Shown one piece after another: positions 58,439-64,000 of a DNA stretch of 64,000 bases (positions are counted from its first letter, which is position 1; every line of letters starts with the position of its first letter). The translations under genes and the position numbers were made by a program. The notes under the pieces were generated by a model. It made no database searches and was not told where the DNA came from. It worked only from the letters and a program-made list of their open reading frames with translations. The stretch spans positions 262,777 through 326,776 of the forward strand of contig NW_022985197.1 in the NCBI RefSeq assembly GCF_010093535.1. Direction: 5' to 3'. The stretch comes from Lindgomyces ingoldianus. Its lineage: Eukaryota; Ascomycota; Dothideomycetes; Pleosporales; Lindgomycetaceae.

Positions 58439-58931
58439 ATGGGCAATCAAATCTCCTCGTTCGTTGAAGACGCTTTCAATCGCATTAAAGACAAGGCCAT
58501 AGCTGTTCTCCGATCCATTCTCCCTCCGGTCGTCCAGTATGCGGTCCAGCATCCAATACAGACCGTGACACATATCGCTTGCGCTACACTCTTCCTCGTC
58601 CCCAGTCTGATCGTCGCACCTGTGCTATCGATTCTAGGATTCACTAGTGTGGGTGTTGCAACCGGTATGAATCTTATATAGCCGAGAAGGAGTCGTGGAG
58701 CTAATCGTAGCTATAGGAACGATAGCCGCTGGCGTTCAATCAATTATAGGACCGGTGATGGCAGGCGGGATGTTCGCGACTTTGACGAGTGCGGCGATGG
58801 GTGGATATGGTGCAGCTACCGTTGCTGGGGTTGTGAGTGGTGCTGCTGTAGTGGCGGAGGGGATCAATGTCGCGGTTGAGGCTGCCAATGAAGCTAATTG
58901 GGACAATGGGGACAGTGGGGGTGAAGAGTGA
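58439..58931 (+). CDS. IFI6/IFI27-like (Ifi-6-16 domain) small membrane protein
   Basis: Fungal member of the Ifi-6-16 family, whose animal members (IFI6, IFI27/ISG12) are interferon-induced membrane proteins of mitochondria or ER. Exon 1 is 58439-58664, intron 58665-58716, exon 2 58717-58931, giving 146 residues. After a polar N-terminus (MGNQISSFVEDAFNRIKDKA) come hydrophobic helices (HIACATLFLVPSLIVAPVLS) and the domain core ILGFTSVGVATG joined by splicing to TIAAGVQSIIGPVMAGGMF, then ATLTSAAMGGYGAATVAGVV. The glycine/alanine-rich helices and the AGGMFATLTSAAMGGYG block are diagnostic. The end is acidic (NWDNGDSGGEE). MGNQIS offers a possible N-myristoylation site. The fungal role is unknown. 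Confidence 0.85.
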
Positions 58932-59140
58932 GGCGGACTGAGATGTTTGTACTAGGGTTGGGGAGACGTGTTGAGACTGCAATCTGTGGAAAAGGACGAG
59001 TGCAAGGTTGCAAATGGAAACATGGAAAATCTGGGACCCATGGGACGGGCTTGAGTTCTACCATTAAGTTCCTTCCAACTCCATGCTCGCTTCCAGCTAC
59101 CTCCTCTACCCCCCAGCCCTATCCCACACTAACCATTCCT

Positions 59141-60475
59141 TCACTTTATCGTAACCCTCATCCCACCTGGCAATTCCGTCAACCACCCATCCAAATCCTC
59201 ATTCACAATCTGCTTCTGCGAACACTGATTCCCAGTCGTAATACTCTGTGTCTTCAGTTGTGGGCAATTGATATTACAGTTCGCATCCATTGCTTTCTGT
59301 AGCGCATCGCCTTTCCAGCCAAACACATAATCTCCATGGTTGCCGTACCCGGTTGGATCTATTGTTCATTAGGGGCTAGTTTACGATGCTTGTCTGATAT
59401 GTCGGGGTTCGCTAGGGCGAGGTGAAAGCAGGCAAGTAGGTTGAGTAAAGGAGATGGAAGGAGAAGGGGGCCACATACCACCAAAGCTCCATACAAAAGG
59501 CTGGGAGCCATCAGCGGGCCAGAGGGCCTTGTCGTTGAATTTCGTAGTGTCCCAAATGACTTCGTAGAAGAGCTGAGGGATCTGAACGGGATGAGTGGAT
59601 GGACAGGGGCCACCACTTTCAAAGGTTCCGGTAGTAGGGTAGGCGACGTGGCTCATGTGGTCGGGGGAGTCGAGGTTTTGGCCGTCCCAACATCTGTGTA
59701 CACAGTGTTAGAGGATTGTAAGAGAGGAGGGCGTAGAGAGAATTAGGCGATGAAGAGGAGGGATGGACGTACGTTGGAAACCTTACGTTTGCCATAATAC
59801 CCGCTGGACAAGGCTTCTTGGGGAAATCCAAGGTTTCGCCAGAGCGCGTGTTGGCATTCTGCAGACATGTATAGGTGAGTTGGCGGAACTAGAGCTACCT
59901 ATCAGCTGCTATCCAACAACTTATCAACAAGCGAATACAAACCTGTTTAGCCTGCGCTTCTGTCCGATACGTTGGATTCCCTATTCTAAATCAGCTCTCA
60001 TCCTCCTCATCCCAGAACAACCTTTAGTTCAACTCAACTCACCAACAATCATTCTAAACCCTTTCTTAAACGCCGTCGTACCCTTGGCCCCCTTAGTCTG
60101 CGGCGAATAATACACCGTCATCCCCCCCTGACTCTGCTCAAATCCCACATTCCCTTTAATCGGGATGCGCTTGAACGTTCCGTTCTTGGCTTTGAAGAAC
60201 ATTACAGCGGTCCAGTAGTTGGAGAAGTCTTCGGCAAAAGTGCAGGTGGTGCAGGAGGCTTTATCAGAGGGAGAAATAGACGGGTCCATGGAGATATTGA
60301 ACGCATTGCCGCCGATGATTTGGTGGAGGTGGGGGGAGCCGCTTACGCCCGGGTTGACGAGCGGGTCGAGGCGCTCGACGACGAGTTGGGAACAGGAGAA
60401 GCGGAGGAGGGAGGTTGCTGGGAGAGCGAAGAGGGTGGTGATGGTAATGAGGAAGGTGGGTATGGTGGGAAGCAT
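59141..60475 (-). CDS. Secreted DUF1996 protein
   Basis: Secreted or wall-associated protein of the DUF1996 family, of unknown activity. Exons 60475-60043, 59980-59943, 59858-59773, 59693-59479 and 59358-59141 give 329 residues. A signal peptide (MLPTIPTFLITITTLFALPA) is followed by LVVERLDPLVNPGVSGSPHL with the conserved HLHQIIGGNAF, SCTTCTFAEDFSNYWTAVMF, NPTYRTEAQAK, CWDGQNLDSPDHMSHVAYP, GPCPSTHPVQIPQLFYEV and GYGNHGDYVFGWKGDALQKA. The conserved histidines and cysteines (HLH, CTTC, CW, CPSTHP) could form metal sites or disulfides. Many relatives carry a WSC domain after the DUF; this one ends soon after the core (LTELPGGMRVTIK). The exon joins reproduce the family order exactly. Confidence 0.9.
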
Positions 60476-61263
60476 CTTGGCGGTGTTGCACTGGGGTCTG
60501 GCAATGAGGTCGCGGTGGGTTGGGAAACGTCTTCGTTATATAGCCAATATAAAGCCCAACTTTATAGAAGTCCAGCATTTAAGTCTCAGCGAACCTACCA
60601 AGTGTTTGTGCGATTGTTGTCTCGTGGGGCGGATGCAACCTCGACCATCAATATGTCTACCCCAGCATCTCCCTCTCTGGTAATCGCCACGATGCCATAG
60701 CATAATAAATGCCGAGAACATTCCATCGCGGCTAGAAACTCCCCCAATCATGGAAGACGTGCTTGTGATACCTTCAATAACTATCCTTACCGTAGACGTC
60801 GAATGAAGCTTTGGGTAATCTCTTTTGTGGGGTATGCGGCAGGGATCTTTATTTCCCGGTAGTAGTTGCAACTCCCACACCCGGCCTCTCCACACTTGAA
60901 TCCGGAATACGAATCCGACAGTTGTTTGATTTCTATGTTATGGTTAACTTTGAGTATATAATTGAATGTAGTGTACTTCTGGGAGAGTGGTGGATAGAGA
61001 GGAAAGACCGCTGGGGCACCCGTACTTCACAATAATATGAAATGGAGGCAAAAAAGGAAGACGGGAGTGGAAAGAGGAATGTTATACTCGGAACTCAATA
61101 TCGGACCTATAATGTACTGAAAAAATCCATACCAAATTAGCAGCCTGATATGCCATGTTCTACAGTCTCGTTGCAGCAAATGCGAATCTTCTAGATGTGG
61201 TCTTCGAATCACCCGCATACTACAATAAAATATCTCTGCAAGCTGAGCTCAATTGGCAGCATA
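60476..61263. other. Intergenic region
   Basis: A 788-bp spacer upstream of the DUF1996 gene and downstream of the glycosylase gene. It holds the TATA element below; no gene recognised. Confidence 0.55.
60536..60543 (-). promoter_or_regulatory. Probable TATA box of the DUF1996 gene
   Basis: On the minus strand the sequence reads CTATATAA, about 61-68 bp upstream of the ATG at 60475. Confidence 0.5.
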
Positions 61264-62796
61264 TTAGCTAACTTCATCATCGCTCCCAAGATCACTCAGT
61301 TCACTACTCTCTAGCTCACTCTCTGTCTCTTCCTTCGACTTCTTCTTCCCCTTCGGTTTGCGTCCAAGAGTTGCTTTCGAAGGACTGGCACCCACACCCT
61401 CCTTCCTCCCTCCAGATCTCTGCACAAGGTGATCGATCACGCAGCCCTCGCCCCATCGTACACTTCCTTCACCGGTGATCGCCCTGCACCTTGGGCACGT
61501 TTTTCCGTGTTTGATGAAGAGCTGATGAAGTGGATACTTGAGACTATCCGGGATCCTGAACTCACAGTGGGCATAAGTCGAGTTGCGGTTTGGTCCCATG
61601 AAGATGCCCTTGGCACCTGGTGCTAATCCTGCAGGATCACCTGGTGGTGGGACCCACCCCAGCCATTTGCATAAGCGGAAGACGTGAGTGTCAACTGCGA
61701 AGCTTGGACGCTGAAGGCAGAACAGCAGCACACATGACGCCGTTTTTGGGCCAATTCCAGGGTATTTGGTCAACTCATTGAAAGCATCCTCATTGGAAAG
61801 GAGATGGAGGTGATCAAGGGAGAGCACATTCTCCTGCGCTCGTGCAACTTCAGCATTTTTATCTTCAAGAGCTTCATTTGGTGAACCTGGTGCTTCGCAG
61901 TATGAGGTCAAAGCAGCACCACGGGCTTGATTTTCCTCCCAAACCATCTGCAGAATTTTCTTGATATCCTTACTCTTGACATCTGCCAGACCTCCGCTCT
62001 TGATCGCCTCGAAAATTTCTTTGGTGTCGGCGAGACGCACTTTGTTCCAATCAACACTGCCTTTACCAACGCCTGTTTGAAGAATACCAAACTTCGCCAC
62101 TAGCCCTGCAAATGCACGACTGGAGTTTGTTCCCGATGTCGCGGCTGACAAGCGAGTTCGAATAAGAGCATCCAAGACAGAAGGTACTTCACCGCAACCT
62201 GATACTGTCAAAGAAGGCATCGGTATTTCCTTTGGTGGTTTAACCTCCCCATGGATGCTAGAGAGGAGGCGAGTCACCTCTTCACATTCTTCAGTCGTAG
62301 GATGAGGCCAATTTGGATACGGCGTTCGACCGGGGGTCAGGCCGTAGCCGTTGTTTTTCGACTTTTTTGGAGAAGCCTCGGGAATGGCAGAGGCCTTAAC
62401 TCCTAATCTACTAACATCATCCTCCCTTGGCAGAGTACTAGGGCCAGATTTGCGGGACATCCTAGGTTTCTTTGTAGGGGAACCGGTTTCCCTGTCCGTT
62501 GTGCTAGGCAGAAGGTTCTGGATGCTGCTGAGATTGTGAGGAAGCCCATTCACGTCTTCATCCTTGAGGGTTGCCGCTCGAGGTCGTTTTCGAGTGCCCT
62601 TGGGGGTTGGAAATGCTTTAGTCAGAGGTCTATCTACGGCTTCAGGATCTGTTTTGATGTTCTGTCGTTTCCTACTCTTGGATGAACCTGGGCTTGCGGA
62701 AGGGTCTGAGAGCTGCACTGGCTCTTTCCTCGCTGGAGTCGATTGAATGGCTGTGGCGAGCTTGGCAGCCGAGCTCCTGGTCACCCTCGTCGACAT
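61264..62796 (-). CDS. HhH-GPD base-excision DNA glycosylase (endonuclease III-like)
   Basis: DNA repair glycosylase of the helix-hairpin-helix GPD superfamily. A single exon from ATG 62796 gives 510 residues; an ATG at 62811 would add five. The first ~170 residues are basic and low complexity (KSRKRQNIKTDPE, RKRPRAATLKDED), probably disordered and nuclear. The catalytic domain begins near 190: LDALIRTRLSAATSGTNSSR, the hairpin LTKYPGIGPKTASCVLLFCL, the catalytic aspartate in SFAVDTHVFRLCKWLGW and HQLFIKHGKTCPRC. A CxxC with a later cysteine (CPRC...EGC) might bind a metal, but spacing differs from the endonuclease III iron-sulfur loop. Positively charged and acidic tails follow (KPKGKKKSKEE, SSELSDLGSDDEVS). 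Substrate specificity (oxidised pyrimidines or other) cannot be read. Confidence 0.9.
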   Translation of the reverse strand: MSTRVTRSSAAKLATAIQSTPARKEPVQLSDPSASPGSSKSRKRQNIKTDPEAVDRPLTKAFPTPKGTRKRPRAATLKDEDVNGLPHNLSSIQNLLPSTTDRETGSPTKKPRMSRKSGPSTLPREDDVSRLGVKASAIPEASPKKSKNNGYGLTPGRTPYPNWPHPTTEECEEVTRLLSSIHGEVKPPKEIPMPSLTVSGCGEVPSVLDALIRTRLSAATSGTNSSRAFAGLVAKFGILQTGVGKGSVDWNKVRLADTKEIFEAIKSGGLADVKSKDIKKILQMVWEENQARGAALTSYCEAPGSPNEALEDKNAEVARAQENVLSLDHLHLLSNEDAFNELTKYPGIGPKTASCVLLFCLQRPSFAVDTHVFRLCKWLGWVPPPGDPAGLAPGAKGIFMGPNRNSTYAHCEFRIPDSLKYPLHQLFIKHGKTCPRCRAITGEGSVRWGEGCVIDHLVQRSGGRKEGVGASPSKATLGRKPKGKKKSKEETESELESSELSDLGSDDEVS

Positions 62797-63225
62797 AGTG
62801 GGATCATGCAAGAATCGACGAGGAGCACGGAGGGAAAGGATGAATTAATTCCCCCAGATTCGGAAGGTTAATAGCGTTCGGGTGGTGGACAAACGATGTT
62901 GGAAGGGACAGCTGAGGAAGGCGTGAAATTCTTGACGTAAGCTGAGAGCAAACACAAGTAAAAGCGGTGTGAGTGAATATTCGAGGTAGAGAGGAAAGCA
63001 AACGCGAAACGAAAGTGAGGTGAATGGGCCTAGTGTGAATGCATGACGTTTTGAGAGGAGCTTGGACCTCTGCCTCCTGAGGTCTGATCTGATGCAGGAA
63101 CGGCTAGCGCGAAATCGGCACCGAAGTTCAAGCGGCCGGGCCTCAACACCACGCCTCGATTACTGCCCCGCGTGAATCAACATAAACGCTCTTCTCTCCT
63201 GGAATCCCCCCAGTCTTGCCTCAAT
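62797..63225. other. Divergent spacer, glycosylase / thioesterase
   Basis: A spacer of about 430 bp between divergent genes. No clear element or gene. Confidence 0.5.
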
Positions 63226-64000
63226 ATGGTTCTAACTACACCCTTAGTCGTACCCGCTATCAAGCGACACACGGCCACAGTTATTGTTGCTCACGGGCTG
63301 GGAGATAGCGGGGCAGGATGGTACGACAACCTTTATACCAGCTCACTACCAGGCAGCTAAATGTCGTAGGATCTTCCTCGCAGAGAACTGGCGACGCCGA
63401 AGTAAATTTGGAGAGGTCAAGTTCGTGTTTCCAAGCGCGCCGATGATTCCCATCACATGTGTTCGTCAAGCTTCCGACCCGATGGTCGATATGTAACTTA
63501 TCTCCGGTATAGAACGGGAGAATGCGAATGCCTGGATGGTACGACATCATATCCCTCACCGATATTGCTGGGCGCGAAGAAGATGAGGCCGGCATAACCC
63601 AAAGCCGCGATTACTTTCACAGTCTTATCGACGCCGAAATCGCCAACGGCATCCCCGCGGACCGCGTCGTCATTGGAGGCTTCTCACAAGGCGGCGCCAT
63701 ATCCCTGCTATCTGGCGTCACATACAAGAGCCAGCTCGGCGGAATATTTGGCCTGAGCTGCTACCTGCTTCTTCAGAAGAAGCTCAAGGATATGACCCCC
63801 GCAGAGACCCCAAACGAGAATACTCCCATTTTCATGGGACATGGTGACTCGGACCAGGTGGTAGCATATAAGTACGGGAAGGCGAGTGCTGACGCGCTCA
63901 CTGAACTGGGCTATAAGGTGGACTTCCGGACATACGAGTATGCACACACTTGTCAGAATCGGTATTATGCTGACACATTCCAGAAACCTTATCCATTCGG
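63226..64000 (+). CDS. Acyl-protein thioesterase 1 (partial, 3' end outside window)
   Basis: Serine hydrolase that removes palmitate from proteins such as Ras and G-alpha. Exons 63226-63320, 63370-63460, 63513-63937 and 63984 to the window edge cover about 209 residues of an expected ~235-245. Landmarks are VIVAHGLGDSGAGW, FVFPSAPMIPIT, NGRMRMPGWYDI, the nucleophile serine in VVIGGFSQGGAISLLSG, the aspartate in IFMGHGDSDQVV and, after the last intron, YENLIHS, which supplies the catalytic histidine. The residue before NGRMRMPGW is cysteine (exon 2 ends TGT, donor GTTCGT), where valine is usual; this donor is weak and another could be used. The 3' end is truncated by the window. Confidence 0.9.

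Overview
The window looks like a filamentous ascomycete (Pezizomycotina) chromosome. The evidence is short introns of about 40-180 nt with GTAAGT/GTATGT-type donors, CTAAC/CTGAC-like branch sites and CAG/TAG acceptors; a set of typical fungal families (hybrid histidine kinase, NIMA kinase, IPI1, EGD1, CorA-like, BIM1-like, DUF1996); and a block that looks degraded by repeat-induced point mutation (RIP). I cannot name the species; Leotiomycetes is only a guess. Most genes needed several exons to be joined by eye. Exon joins were checked for frame, but none has transcript support.

Layout. Positions 1-8941 are an AT-rich compartment without intact genes. It is poor in CA/TG and rich in TA, with a stop-riddled quasi-ORF at the left end and several tandem-repeat arrays, including a ~209-bp satellite. 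The boundary with normal sequence is sharp and touches the stop codon of a peroxiredoxin gene. From 8942 to 34767 come peroxiredoxin, a DUF1348 protein, a roadblock dynein light chain, IPI1, a DUF262 protein, a short-chain dehydrogenase, a histidine acid phosphatase, an FMN alpha-hydroxy acid oxidase, a hybrid histidine kinase, a CorA-like membrane protein, an unrecognised gene and a ferric reductase-type metalloreductase. From 35787 to 52258 come a Ctr copper transporter, a BIM1-like copper acquisition factor, EGD1 (NAC beta), an AMID-like oxidoreductase, a broken SET-domain gene, RRP43, a NIMA kinase, an ankyrin/BTB protein and a dienelactone hydrolase. From 52259 to 58438 is a second gene-poor stretch holding at least one TAG-interrupted relic. 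From 58439 to the end come an IFI6/27-like protein, a DUF1996 secreted protein, a HhH-GPD DNA glycosylase and the 5' part of an acyl-protein thioesterase.

How genes may work together. The clearest functional unit is 32573-38048: a metalloreductase and a Ctr copper transporter transcribed divergently from a shared ~1-kb region, followed by a GPI-anchored BIM1-like protein. This gives surface reduction, capture and uptake of copper in one locus. An identical 12-bp element lies in the metalloreductase/Ctr spacer and again upstream of the BIM1-like gene. The other genes look like unlinked housekeeping or signalling loci.

Most notable for follow-up: the copper locus and its shared element; an EGD1 gene whose conserved protein sequence is best explained by a one-nucleotide exon between two complete introns; a eukaryotic DUF262 (GmrSD/ParB-like) protein with a long disordered tail; a SET-domain pseudogene with two frameshifts and a stop; and a quasi-ORF interrupted only by TAG codons.
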